A DNA stretch of 64,000 nucleotides from Tetrapyrgos nigripes (GCA_013368315.1 JAACJM010000034.1:62001-126000), one strand, 5' to 3'. Positions 33,712 to 45,304 are shown, counted from the first letter of the stretch. Program-made: numbers and translations. Notes: a model not told the origin generated them from the sequence alone.

Positions 33712-34194
33712 GTTCTATGATTTACCGTCAGATAAATTTACGACTGCAGGGCCAGAAACAGAACTACCTGAGTGATTTACATGCAGGCCTTCGCAAGGCC
33801 GTCGACGCTAAGATGTACCTGAGAGACAGGAACGTGTGCCTGCACATTCAAGATGAGATACCATAGTACAATATAGGAAAGGTTTAGCGTACTGACAAAA
33901 AAGGACTGCAATGGAAGGTGGAAGCGAAGGGCAAGGTTCAAGCAAGGTCAAAGCAAGGTTCAAGTTGATCGAACGCGACTCGTCACACTGTCGCGGTGAC
34001 AACCACTCTAAGCGTGACACCGCTTGACCCCGACGTCCACTGCAAGCAGATATACCATGCTACAGTGGTAATACATAGAGCGAACAATGCTGTCCAATTT
34101 GTGTAGATACTACAAGAAAATTTCCCGACAAATTACAGCGCCACCACCCGTTTCGCACTAAAACCCTTGCAGCCAATGATCAGATTCAAGAATT

Positions 34195-34900
34195 CACTTC
34201 CAGCCTAAAACCTTCCTTCGTCAACGCGCGCAGCCAAGGGGCGGTATTCAAGCGAAAGTTGTCAAGCCATTTCCTCGTCACGTCCAAATTGGCGCATACA
34301 TCTAGTAGATCGTCTTGTTGTCTGTCTAGGAGAGACTACATTGGAATTTGGCGCGAAGATCATAAAGTAACGCAAATCTGAGACACTACTGGCCCCAGTC
34401 TGACCAGGTTTCCGATGATCCATCTTCCGGCTGACTAGCCAGCCCCTTCATCTCCTTTGGATGCAGCTCTCCCTTCGTCTTGTGTTTCTTCAGATCTTGC
34501 CATGAGACCTCAGACCGCAAGAGGATCGACATTAGTTTCGTCAGCCGAGACATCAGAACAAATCATTTCTTGTGCTCCAATCATCCCGCGACGCGCTCTC
34601 CATCAAGTCCAGCTCAGACCATTTCACAGCAGGGTTTGGCTGCCCTTCGATAGACACTAGATGCTCGAGGGTGGGTAATTGTTTGAGAAGCTCCAACAGT
34701 TTCCGGGTGTCCAGCAAAATCCTTGTGAGCTGTAAATGACGAAGGCGGCAGTCGGAAACTTGAAGGAATTTCTGTATGTCGATATCTTCGAGAGGCAGAT
34801 GACGTTGTAATTTTTGTCACCATTAGTTTAGGCCTTATGTGTATAACCCTGGTCACTGATAGTGAATCGTCAGATAAATGTATGACTAGGATTGGTGGAC
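34195..34900 (-). pseudogene. F-box relic, array copy 4
   Basis: The minus strand reads RKWLDNFRLNT and RALTKEGF from about 34290 to 34195, the C-terminal signature of the neighbouring F-box genes. Fragments of the leucine-rich part lie near 34650-34800. At about 34860 the sequence jumps to the 5' flank (ATCGTCAGATAAATGTATGAC, as before the start codons of copies 1-3), so the first half is deleted. Many stops and shifts make it the oldest member of the array. Confidence 0.7.
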
Positions 34901-35702
34901 TTGAGCCAGTCTCCACTCAGCACTGCGACATACCTACTTATATGACTCCTGAGATCCTTCAAAGCCACGTTCTTTGTAGAGAAAGGTGAGAAACTGGCTT
35001 CAGATGAGCAGTTCAGGGAAGCTAGAGTATACAGAGCCAGAAAACACCGGAAAATCAAGAGTCAAGAGTAAATTAGCCGACGTGACGTTACAAAACGCGA
35101 AAACGCGACGCGTCACACTGTGACATCATATGAAAAGCCTCAGGACGACGTCGAAGCGCTTCAGGATTTTCCAAGGATTTTCTAGTTTACTCCTCCCTTC
35201 GCTTCCAGATAGCTTACCGCCTCATAAAGTATATCATTTTACAAACTACAGTAGCTTTGATACATATGTAAGCCAAAAGTTGGTACATAAAAAAAAAGTA
35301 CAACGCTGCAAAGGCGTGCATGTCGACGTCCAAATGTCATGAAGAAGAAATTGGAGGTATCGTATCGTAAAGTATGATAAAACGACAACTGGAAGACAAT
35401 TCAAGAATAAGAAAGGAAAGGAAACATGATTGACAATGACACTGGTTGGTGACGGTGTTGTACAAATGGAACAATGGAACCAATGGCCAGATACACATGT
35501 ATGATATGATATGAAGTCGTAGAAATAGAAACACAGTACACATCGATATAGTGTTCACAACAGAGCGAAATGACCGGATAAGACGACGCGGGAGGACCAA
35601 TAAATCAAAAGGAGACGGAGAGAGTCAACGAAAAGAGACAAGACAAAGAAAGAAAAAAAGAATAGGAATAGAGAAGCACACCAAAAATCGAGCTCGCCGA
35701 GC
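34901..35702. other. Array end and 3' flank of the WD40 gene
   Basis: At about 35085-35115 a CGCGACGCGTCACACTGTGAC stretch resembles the promoter side of the F-box units (CGACCCGTCACAACGTGAC), marking the far edge of the array. The rest, about 35150-35700, has no recognised gene. Confidence 0.45.
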
Positions 35703-38012
35703 TCAACACCACTCATTCCCATCATCCAACCACCACGTCTTCTCAGCACCTCTCACATTCCACTCTACCACACTGTCTGTGGTACCAACGTAGATATATG
35801 CACCGCTGGGATCAAAACACGTCCCAGCTATATCCTGATCATCCGTCGACAAAGTGGAGTGAGAGTCCTGACCCTTCCCAGTACCAAAACCAGAACCAAT
35901 CCCATCCTCATCCTCCGACTCCGACTCATCATCATCCGGAACAATCGGCTCCACGGCTGGCCACATCCTCCATCTATTCCCTGAAGATGCAGCAGGAGGT
36001 GGTGGTGAACTCGTTCTTGAGGGCGCATGGGAAGAAATACAGTCCCATTCCATTTCAGGCTCGGGTGCGGATCTCTCTGTATCCATCTCATCCACATCCA
36101 TCCTATCGTCTTCCTCGTTGATCATACCACCGTCCCTCATATCTAGACTCCTTCCTTGGAGACCATGCCGACCCAATAGTGTCCTGACATCGTCTTCAAC
36201 TTCAGGATCACCCAAAGTTGGTATGACGACCAAATCTGAGTCTTCATCGTCATCACCGCTCCTAGGCATACTGAACGCTCCAAAAACGTCTTCAGCCAAA
36301 TCAGTACCATCATGGCTGGGTTCTTGAGGAGGATTACTTCTCAAAGAAGACGATGACGAAAACAAGTCACGGTAGCTAGTGGGCGCAGTGGACGAAGACG
36401 TCGTGACGTTTCCTCGGGCTGAAATTCTGAAGGTGTCTTCCAGAGCTAGAATCACGTACGGTGGAACAGGGGGTTGGGACTGGTCTCGCCTTGATGACAG
36501 GTGCGAAGTAGCTGACACGGAGACATGCCTGGAACCTGTCGAAGTAGGTCTTTGATATGGCCGTTGGTAATAGCGTGCCCGTGAATTGAGAACCTGATTC
36601 CTCAAAGGACGTCGAGTGGTACTACTACTTGGAGACCTAGAGGATGTCACGGACTGAGATGATGACAAGGTCGACGAGCTGCTCGAGATGGGTGGAACAC
36701 GGATAATTTCTTCCGTTTCAAACGTCCTTGCATCAACAACATGTAGGAGGGATGTATGCTACGATCCGCAGTCAGCAAGGCTTCAGAAATACAAAATCGT
36801 ACTCAGGCTCACCTCTGTAAAAATCATAGTCTCCTTCCCACACCCAGTCCCTCCAAATTTGACATTCCTTACACACCATCCGGGTGCCCGGGAATGACCT
36901 CTTGTCCATTCGTACGGATCATCGGACAGCCATCCGGTTGCAGATCCGGTACCGGTTACACCCCAGTTGTTATTTGCCGAGGGATAACGCGTCTTGTCGG
37001 TCTGGAACACCTTCAAAGGTTTTGTGCTACGAACATCCCAGACCGCTACAACACCTTCTTGAGAGGCAACGGCGTATTTTGTACCGTCGGGAGAGAACGC
37101 GGAACTGAAAGATCCCACAAATGTGGGTGACGAATAGAAATGCGGGGAGTTTTCGGGAGAAGGCACAACTGGGGTTGAGATAGGAGAGAATGTGAGTCGA
37201 GAACCACCACTTATTCGATGAAGAAAGACTTTAGATGAGTCTCCGACGGAGAGAAGAGTTTGCCCATCGGGAGATATGGACGCTGTTGAAACGCTGTGTT
37301 AAGACAATGGGTAAAGGAATCTCGCAGTAACACGTACAATGATTAACAGGTGCATTCAGGCTGACAGTCCCGACATCCTTTATCTTCGAAATAGTGGACC
37401 CACGAACGGAAATTGGAATATCGAAGAATTTGACAGTGCAGTCATTATTGCTGATAGCTATCCGAGGTTCCACAGAGCTCTCATGAGACCGTGTCACATT
37501 AAGGGACGTCAGCTTCACAGAGTTGTTAATTGACGCATGGAGACGATCATAGAATGTCCAGGAAGGTGTGCGACGGCTGGTGGACGAATTGTTGTTATGA
37601 AGAGAGAGATGCAGCTCGGCCTCTTGACCGCCAGCGGCTAGAAGTGTATGGCCTTTCTCGTCGAGTTGTAGGGATGAAAGGGTGTTGGGGGAGAAGTCGA
37701 GGTCGACGAGAGTCCTCGGAACCTGAAGCTCCAAGTCAGTTCTAACTCCGCACACGACTTGGACAAGTACGCACTGAGCCCGGAGTATTGACATTATGCT
37801 CAACGATGGATCTTCTCGTTACATAGTTTACTACTCCTCGTTCTCGAGGACATATAATGAGATCACGGAGCTGGCTGAAAGGAGACCCGTCTCAGAAGGC
37901 AAGAGAAGAGGATTGCAAGGACAGCTAGGACTCACACATGGCTGATATGGAGCTGAGCGGGTGTGTTGTTGGTGGGCGTCGTCGATGACAGCAAGGAAAG
38001 CCCCCTGGTCAT
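35703..38012 (-). CDS. WD40-repeat protein resembling DUF2415 family
   Basis: Exon 1 (38012-37936) starts MTRGLSLLSSTTPTNNTPAQ. Exon 2 (37874-37775) reads QLRDLIICPRERGVVNYVTR and RSIVEHNVN. A 52-nt intron (37774-37723) then joins to VPRTLVDLDFSPNTLSSLQL. Repeats follow with WD40 character: HTLLAAGGQEAELHLSLH, ISNNDCTVKFFDIP, SISPDGQTLLSVGDSSKVFL, FSPDGTKYAVASQEGVVAVW, and APGWCVRNVKFGGTG. A long Ser-rich acidic insert (about 36668-35900) precedes the last blade (CFDPSGAYIYVGTTDSVVEWN) and the end WWLDDGNEWC. The family is conserved in fungi; a scaffold role is likely but undefined. All frames join through canonical introns, except that the one near 37290-37335 is very short (about 40 nt). 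Confidence 0.8.
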
Positions 38013-38977
38013 CGTGTGTGGTGGTAGGAAGGAGAGTCGGAGTAACCAGTGCGTGTCCACAGTTCTGCTATGACATTATAGTTCCCACGCTGCCCCTATG
38101 ACTATGGTAACGCGTCTACCCGCGACGCCTTGGAAAATCTCGTCTTACGTCACTTGTCCTTCTCCAAGCGCCGCTCGAAGCTCAGGGTCATCAAGGAAAA
38201 GGTCGTTGAGAGACATTACCATGTAGAGGACTTATGGCAGCAATACATCCACGAAGAGTACTAGTCCGGCGGACGCTATACGGGAATAAGACTTCATATT
38301 GTCATTGTCACTGCATAACCAGAATGTAGTGATGGTATGGCGACGAAGGCTGGAATGAATGATATTGGCAGAAAATTCAGATGGACTAACCATTGTAAAC
38401 CCGTTGGATCCATCACGCTGAAGACACGACCTGATAGAATTGACGAGAGAGCCATCATAGAGTTATGCGGGAGGAGTGTGACAGTTTCATGTGCACCAAA
38501 GCTAGCAGAAGCCATGATGGAATGATAATTCTTTTGGGCGCCACTCCCTAAGGTTGGTCGTAAGGAATCTCAAGACGGAGAGTTTCGTTCAACATTGAAT
38601 GAAATCTACAGGTTGAATTAAGGGCCCAGGAGAACAAAAATGACCTTCGAAGAACATAGGAGGCGTAAGAAAGTGACTACATTGCACATTGCTGTCGGGT
38701 CCAATTGTCAGATGCCAAATTCTTCATTGCCAGAAAGAACGCTTACCAATGGAGGGCCTTGAATGCAGAGACTTCTGTAAGAGGTATTGACCAATCAATC
38801 AGGCTGGAGCTGACATCAGTAGGCGTCAAGCTTGTATACTCTTGTACGTTGGGCCAGTTAAGAAGACTCTTGATTTGAATATCAAGCCCGTCACGATCCT
38901 GATCAGCTGAGAATTTCCGAGGACATGCTTCCATTTGAACATATAGATGTAATTCAAGAGAACAACGAGCCAGCAAA
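38013..38977. other. Intergenic stretch with one orphan coding-like segment
   Basis: At about 38098-38262 the plus strand reads DYGNASTRDALENLVLRHLS, then VVERHYHVEDLWQQYIHEEY and a stop. It has good coding texture but no start codon in frame, and is probably the last exon of a lost gene (a CATTATAG acceptor-like string precedes it). At 38515-38390 the minus strand has MASASFGAHETVTLL, which could be a first exon. Neither is recognised. Confidence 0.35.
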
Positions 38978-39497
38978 ACTTCCGATGCAAGTTAGGAGTT
39001 ACTGTGGCTGTGCCGAATTTCTTGGTCTCACACGAACGCTTGTTCTCCACTTCACCAGCATCGTTACTTCGGAAGGTCCTCATTATCATTTTGGCCCAAA
39101 ACTTCAAGTTTAATCAACTCTCTTCGAGTCACACATATAGTTCCAAGAATACAGCCAGGCGGACTTGCTTTCGAGATGTCCAAGTCTTCCGAGCTAATCA
39201 CGGACTATGTTTACTGAGGTACACCAAGAGCCTGGTCTGTGGTCTCAGGCAGGAACTTCCGAGGAAATGAATCTTCCTCATCGATAGGATTCCGAAGTCG
39301 GACGAGGGGAGGGTTTAGTAGACATGTCCGGTCTTGTGCGGTGCGCCAAATGCATTCTATCCTTAAGCTTGTCTCTGTCTGTATCTCACGTCACACCTTC
39401 ACAGAAGCCTATAGACTGTCCTAGATCCGTTCCAAAATCAGTCTCATTGCTAGGGACCAGACGTCTCGATATGATATCTCTTCCTTGGGCAATGGCA
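38978..39497 (+). repeat. 0.52-kb direct duplication, copy 1
   Basis: From CCGATGCAAGTTAGGAGTTA to TATCTCTTCCTTGGGCAATG this matches 42546-43072 in the same orientation at high identity, with small indels. The end falls just before the hypothetical coding region at 39517. No coding sequence or terminal inverted repeat was seen, so it may be a duplicated flank or a non-autonomous element. Confidence 0.85.
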
Positions 39498-39516
39498 ATT
39501 TGATCCTCAGGACCAA

Positions 39517-39858
39517 TTGATGGCGGACCCCTGCGACAAACTCGAAATAGCGTTCACTTTGGACGACGTCGTAGCAGCCGCCGGGGATGTCAAATGCAAC
39601 TTTTATGGTACACGCGATCCGGAGACAGGATGGGATAAGTACCTTCTCATTATTCGCGAAGATTTGGGAAATTTTGTCGAGGTAGACGGAGTCCTGCAAC
39701 CAGGCTGTGAGATACAGGATCCATATGTCGAGAAGATTGGCGAGGACTTACTGAAGGCTGCAAGTGCGTACATTTCAAACTTCAGACCTGTCTGCGGCTC
39801 ACAAATCCATTTTTTAGACATCGAGCATGAGCCCTTTGTCACCGTTTTCCTATATTAA
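39517..39858 (+). pseudogene. Hypothetical protein, 5'-truncated relative of 40576-41130
   Basis: Reads DKLEIAFTLDDVVAAAGDVK, CNFYGTRDPETGWDKYLLII, FVEVDGVLQPGCEIQDPYVE and LLKAA. A likely intron (gtgcgt to ttttag, about 39762-39817) follows, then EHEPFVTVFLY and TAA. The second gene at 40576 has the same end with an additional N-terminal region (TKRYGGFPITHRTALEWANR). Here that region is missing and the 0.52-kb duplication abuts it, so the 5' part was probably replaced. The family is unrecognised; it is a small globular-looking protein rich in Asp and Val. A short protein from the Met at 39520 remains possible. Confidence 0.55.
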
Positions 39859-40575
39859 TAACCACACACTTTGGATTTCCTTCCTCTTCTCCTTCTCCTT
39901 CCATCCTCAAATCCTAGTCTTCCCAGAATCCAAAAGCCTTACATAGATCAGAAGTCAACGTCAACCTCAGTTAGTACCTAGTACTAGCCATGACACATCA
40001 ACGCAGCATCGTCGGCCTTTGAGGCCAGTGGTCTACGTGACGACCCATTTATGCGAGACGGGTTCCTCTGTTGTCTCCATCTGTTCCGGTGATATATATA
40101 AGGAGAAGAATGGCAAGAAGAAACAAAGGACATGCTTCAGGCCGATATCTTTGGTTTGGGAGATAAATCGAAAATTCTACAAACTAGACTCGAAAGGGAT
40201 TGTATTTAAGTTTTAGATGCATTAGGATTTGGAGGGATGAAGGGGAACTCCATGTTAAAAAAGATGATTTTCGAGGAAGGGCAGGGAAATTGGGCGCGGG
40301 AGACCGGCCCGGTGACCGCACCTCTCTTCTCATTCATTTCGTTGCCTCCTTCTACTATTTCATCTAAGAAATGGTACTCCCATGTCTCGGAGCTTAGGTA
40401 TAGAGGATGGATGTACAGTAGACCTGTCTGTCGACGCAGACGAGGCTTCGTCGAGCTCTCTACCTACCGTGGGAAGTCCACTTTTCCAGTCACAGATTTC
40501 TGGCGGGGGTTGGGCGGGGGTTGCCTAGGACCATAAACCGCGAAATGACTTGTCAGGTCAGCACATTCTACTACG
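39859..40575. other. Spacer between the two hypothetical relatives
   Basis: No gene recognised. ATATATATAAGGAG at about 40091 is TATA-like. The Cys/Arg-rich ORF at about 40237-40536 has no family resemblance. Confidence 0.4.
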
Positions 40576-41130
40576 ATGGCATCTCTCACACAGTGAGTTC
40601 AGCTTTCTTGATAACTTCTCTCTCTCTACTGATCCGTTATCATAGAACAGCCCCTACCGTCTCCTCTGATCTTCCCAAACAGTAAACGCGCTGCTTTACC
40701 AAACGTTACGGCGGCTTTCCCATCACGCATAGAACTGCTCTTGAGTGGGCCAACCGTGTACGCGCCAATCAACCTTGGCGCAAGTGCAAGGTATTGACTG
40801 CCGAAACGCGTCACAAACTCGAGATAGCCTTAACGTTGGACGACGTCATAGAAGCCGCCGGGGGTGTCAAGTGCAACTTTCACGATCCACGCCATCCGCT
40901 GACAGGATGTGACAAGTACCTCGTTATAATTCGAGAAGATTGGGGAAGCTTTGTTGAGGTAGATGGGGTGATGGAACCAGGCTGTGAGATCAAGGATCCA
41001 TATGCCGAGCAGGTTGGCGAGAAGTTGTTGAAGGCTGCAGGTGCGTGCATTCGAAGTTGAAACTTGTATGCGTCTCACAAATCCATTTTCAGGTGTCGAG
41101 CATGAGTCCTTTGTCACCATTTTCCTATAA
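40576..41130 (+). pseudogene. Hypothetical protein with one premature stop
   Basis: ATG GCA TCT CTC ACA CA at 40576 joins by an intron (gtgagt to tcatag, about 40593-40645) to TAPTVSSDLPKQ. A TAA at 40683-40685 follows, and the same frame then continues TRCFTKRYGGFPITHRTALE, WANRVRANQPWRKCK, LEIALTLDDVIEAAGGVKCN, FVEVDGVMEPGCEIKDPYAE and KLLKAA. A final intron leads to EHESFVTIFL and TAA at 41128-41130. One base change (TAA from TAC or TAT) is all that breaks it. The relative at 39517-39858 supports the frame after the stop. The family and role are unknown; read-through or an alternative splice at CAG|gta cannot be excluded. Confidence 0.6.
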
Positions 41131-41330
41131 CCGCGAGCGTTGGGTTTCCTTCCTCCCCTCCTCGAATCTTAGTCGTGCCGCCTGCTTTCCAACAACTCGC
41201 AATGTATAACTATATGTAAGCTGTCCATATGATATCGCTATGCTGTGGTCAATACAATACATCATTTACTTCATTACTTCTCGTCAACTCCAATTTTGCA
41301 CCCTTCTTGCCCATTTCCACCAAGTAGACA

Positions 41331-42370
41331 TCACAAAGGTATCACGGCACGGGCATACGCGATCAGTCTCACGGGAGCCACCAATCCATAGTGTTGATTA
41401 GCTGGTGGAGTGACAGTTCGCGGTTGACCAAGACTAACAACAGCTGTGCCAACCTAAAGTCGTCCATCAATTGAGAAAAAATGCCCAGCGTCGCAATGAA
41501 AGAAACACTCACCGAGTTAAAAGCATTCAACAACGTACTCGCCGCATCTACACGGATATCATTGGTTCCCTGCTTGACGAAAGCAGATACATCCACAACA
41601 GGGTTCGTAGGATCTGTCGTTGGAATCTGTACGCCATTAATCCAAGCCTTAACCGTATGGAACACTTCCCCAAACTCCAACTGTACCCCGACTCCGCCAT
41701 TCCCAGCTTGATCCCACTCAAAGGTGGTCATATGCATTCCAACGCCAGAAATGTTTGCCAGACCCTCGAGTTGATCCCACGGAACGAGTCCTTGAGTAAG
41801 GTTGATAGGGGACATTGGGACTAGGACAGACTGGCTCTTATTCGGGCTTAAATGAGTAGGAAGTGTCCATGCGGTGATGTTAAGCTGCCAGCCGTCGAGT
41901 TCCCTTGGAGTCTCCCCACTCAACGAGACAGTGACGGTCTGGGTTGTCCCGTTCGAGAAAGTGATCCGTGTATCGTATATATGGAATGTATTCGGTTGTC
42001 TGCCTAGGGGAGACTACGTGCATCGCCGTCTTGGAAAGATCGCAACTCGGCATTGTCAGAGGAACCAACACCCATGGCACCTTCGCCTACAACAGTCAAA
42101 TGAGTCGACGGTGCAGATACGCCTTCAAATGAGGAAAGCGTCGTGACGGTGAATAGGGCCGTCTGTGCCGGGGCGAGAGATACGGAAGGGATGGTGATTG
42201 TTCCGTTTTCGCCGACAGTATACACCACGACAGGATTAACCTTTCCAGTCCATGGGAGGATAAACGGTGTTCCATCGAAGCCTGAGTTCAACGTCAAGGT
42301 GAAATTTATCGGCCCAGGAGGCTGTAAGTACCTGTACACGCGCCACATTCTGGATAACTTGTAAAGGGCT
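41331..42370 (-). pseudogene. C-terminal fragment of a secreted glycoside hydrolase (GH106-like)
   Basis: Only the last third of a large fungal secreted enzyme is present. It reads YLQPPGPINFTLTLNSGFDG, GTPFILPWTGKVNPVVVY, and SLAPAQTALFTVTTLSSFEG. After a stop at about 42008 (RSLP then TAG) the frame changes and continues with ITFSNGTTQTVTVSLSG, ELDGWQLNITAWTLP, GVQLEFGEVFHTVKAWINGV, NPVVDVSAFVKQGTNDIRVD, an intron, and HYGLVAPVRLIAYARAVIPL, stop TGA. This pattern belongs to the sugar-binding, jelly-roll C-terminus of family 2/106-type enzymes such as alpha-L-rhamnosidases (from memory; assignment moderate). There is no catalytic domain or signal peptide. It is truncated at about 42370 and frameshifted, so it is not functional. 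Confidence 0.65.
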
Positions 42371-43458
42371 CTACAGCCTGCGCCGCCTGGACATCATCAT
42401 ACATCCTTTAAGCGGCTTACATTCTGTATTGCCGTGTCCATTAGCTACAGTATGTAAAAGTCCTGTATCACGAAGTCAATCATTTCCAGGCCTGGGGGAC
42501 CAAATCAGGCCTGAGTCGGTACCTGGGCTTTTGCTGATGAAAATCCCGATGCAAGTTAGGAGTTAATGTGGCTGTGCCGAATTTCTTCAAGTTGGTTTCA
42601 AACTAACGCTTGCTCTCCACTTCACCAGCATCGCTACTTCGGAAGGTCCTCATTATCATTTTGGCCCAAAAATTCAAGTTTAATCATCTCTCTTCTTCGA
42701 GTCACACATAGTTCCAAGAAAATCAGGGGGACTTGCTTTCGAGATATGAATCCAAGTCTTCCGAGCTAATCACGGACTACGTTTACTGAGGTAAGTATAC
42801 CAAGAGCCTGGTCTGTGGCCTCAGGCAGGAACTTCCCAGGAGATGAGTCTTCCTTATCGATAAGATTCGGAAGTCGGACGAGGGGAGGGTTTAGTAGACA
42901 TGTACGGTCTTGTGCGGTGCGCCAAATGCATTCTATCCTTAAGCTTGTCTCTGTCTGTATCTCACGTCACACCTTCACAGAAGCCTATAGACTGTCCTAG
43001 ATCCGTTCCAAAATCAGTTTCATTGCTAGGGATCAGACGTCTCGATATGATATCTCTTCCTTGGGCAATGCTAATTTACAGCACCTACTAAGCACTGCCG
43101 GGTTGTCTTTCAACTTCGTTCCTCCACGCAATCCATCATTGCATTTGCAAGTTGTTCGCAAGCACAAGCACCGTCAAACAGACTGCACCGGTACCCAGAC
43201 TGCAGGTCATTGCACCTCACCTGCGCAGCATACTGCATGCAGGTGTAACCGTGTATGGAAACATGGAAGCACACGCGTACACCGTGACCTAGCCGCAACG
43301 TTGAACCTCTGGAGATACACGCGCATGCGCATACAACGTGTCAACAGGACCATTCCCCAGTGCCTGTTTAAGACCTTCAAGCTTCACTCTACCATTCCAT
43401 ACCACACCGCACCATACCAATCCTATCAAATCCTAAGCATCCTACAAATCATTTTCTG
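42371..43458. other. Duplicated flank and promoter region of the Cys-module gene
   Basis: Contains copy 2 of the 0.52-kb duplication and, from about 43080, the presumed promoter of the downstream gene. No further gene was recognised. Confidence 0.5.
42546..43072 (+). repeat. 0.52-kb direct duplication, copy 2
   Basis: Partner of 38978-39497. Both begin near CCGATGCAAGTTAGGAGTTA and end near CTTCCTTGGGCAATG, with the same internal landmarks (CTTCACCAGCATCG, CTTGTGCGGTGCGCCAAATG). Confidence 0.85.
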
Positions 43459-44409
43459 ATGGCTACGTTACATCAACGTCCGACGTATAGTCATAACCAG
43501 AATCAGAATCAAACTCAGAACCAGGCACAAGGCAATTTGTGTAATGTGCGTTCGGTGTCTTACTACATACCTTTCTTCGCGTCTATCTGCCCAGCCCTTC
43601 CCTCTCCCATTTATTCTCTCCTTTTCCTTATTACTGGTCTCGCCTAATCTATTTTTCTTCACCATTCAGTTTTGCCACAAATGGCCCAAGAACCCAGGAC
43701 ACAACTTTTGCTCCAAGACATGCGCGAGCCGTGGCACTCAGGGTGCTACCGGTCTCAATAATCCTTCCAACGGTACTGGTAACATGAACAATAACAACAA
43801 CAACGGGAATAGCTACCCAAACCCAAACCCAAGAAGCAATCCGACTCCGATGACAGCGACCACGACCACGACTACAAACAATCCTAATGCTCATGGCATT
43901 GGACATGCGAATAACGCCGGTACCAATGGGGTACCCAACGGCAGTAATGGCAATGCCAACAGGGGTCATAACTCTGGCAACACTAATGCTAATAACAATA
44001 ATACCAATGGCAATCTATGCAACGTGAGTAGCCGTTCCCTGTTCTTTCTACTTACCTGGTACTCAACTGCACACCTCTATTATTCCTACCCTTCATCCTC
44101 GGTGTCTCATTTCCGTTAACCTCATTTCACGGTCTTCATGGTCAACTGGCAACTGGTCTTCCTCGCTTCTTCGACATGCAACATCCATCATCCATAATCC
44201 CTCACCCAATCCCATTAACCCATCGCCGAATCCAATAGTTCTGCCGCAAAAAGCCTAAACTCCCTCCACATGGTTTTTGCGGTAAAACTTGTGCCACGAA
44301 CGCGGGTGCGGGTGCTGCGCCGCCGCCTTATCAGGCTACGGCTACGGCTATGGGTACGGGTATGGGTCAGACTACACAAGCGCAGACGCAGACGCAGACA
44401 CGGGGTCGG

Positions 44410-44441
<32 letters not shown>

Positions 44442-45304
44442 ACCCCGGAACAACTTCAATCATAGAAATGGAATGGGAACAACGCTGGTAGCACTGCTGG
44501 TGCTGGTGGTCCTGGTGCTGGTGCTACGGCACCGATTGACCCAGTTGAGATAGCTAGTAAGTGGTACTCTTTACTTACTCTCTTTGCACCTTTTCTTGGC
44601 TCACGATTCGGACTACTCGTTATTACTCGTTATTTACGTATTCTATTTTCAGAGATGGTCGTCGACCAAATTCCCTATCTGAAGACATTCATCCCTCAGA
44701 ATAGCCCTTTGCTGAATGGCGCTTTGATGAATCCGACTACTGCCAACCTCAATCTTCAAGGTGCCAATGGTGGTGTTGTCGTTCCTGGTATTCCCGGTAC
44801 TGGTACTAGTACCACTGCTGCAGGCGCTGGGACTGCTACCTTACATGTTGTTCAAGTTGGAGATGATGATACAGATTCGGAAGTCGAGGAGTGTGCACTT
44901 GCTGGGTGTACAAATTCGAGATATGTCGATGCGAATGGGGTTGAGAGCTCTTATTGTTCGCAGAGGCATCGTCAGTGAGTCTATGCTCTCTTTTCTTTCC
45001 TTACTTTCTTTTCCTCTTCCTCTTCCTCGTCTCCAAGCTGGAGAGTAGCATCGTACTCATCCTTTTTCTTTTTCTTTTTTTATGTTTTTGGATAATCAGG
45101 CAAGCAGTCGCCTCGGGAACCATCGACCCCTGTATCTTTTGTGGGGTAAATCCTCAGAGTGATGGGGATTACTTTTGCTCTAGAGAATGTAGAGAAGAGG
45201 CTCTGGATAAGGCGAAAGCGGGTGGCCATGGTGGGAACGGTGGTGGTGGTGCTGGAGATGACGAAGTTCAGGGACTCGGAAAGGGAGGCGACTTGAAGCA
45301 GTGA
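43459..45304 (+). CDS. Protein with four repeated Cys modules (zinc-ribbon-like)
   Basis: Five exons: 43459-43545, 43670-44023, 44239-44556, 44653-44974 and 45100-45304, all with GT-AG introns. Modules 1 and 2 (LCNFCHKWPKNPGHNFCSKT and LCNFCRKKPKLPPHGFCGKT) are each built from the end of one exon and the start of the next. Module 3 is CALAGCTNSR...SSYCSQRH and module 4 is CIFCGVNPQSDGDYFCSREC. Each has a CxxC-like pair, 11-20 residues, and a final CxxxC or CxxxH, fitting four-ligand zinc sites (inference). The linkers are Asn/Gly/Thr-rich, and GGTCAA repeats encode GQGQGQ in exon 3. After RNNFNHRNG the frame must shift one base near 44472 to reach GNNAGSTAGAGGPGAGA and exon 4. A missing A in the run GGAAATGGG would explain it, as sequence error or true mutation. 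Function unknown. Confidence 0.7.

Larger units (their letters stand above)
31626..34100. repeat. Tandem unit 3 (pseudo-exon plus F-box pseudogene)
   Basis: Same arrangement again, about 2.47 kb. It ends near ACAGTGGTAATACATAGAGC-type sequence, where similarity to the unit 1 and 2 junctions stops. Confidence 0.85.

Noticed and set aside
37723..37803. Apparent frame break at the start of the WD40 gene
   Set aside because: A 52-nt intron ending cttcag joins RSIVEHNVNTPGS to VPRTLVDLDF cleanly.
34318..42016. Shared string TTGTCTG(T/C)CTAGG(A/G)GAGACTAC at about 34318 and 41996 as a mobile element
   Set aside because: Only about 22 bp is shared, with no flanking similarity; too short to define an element.
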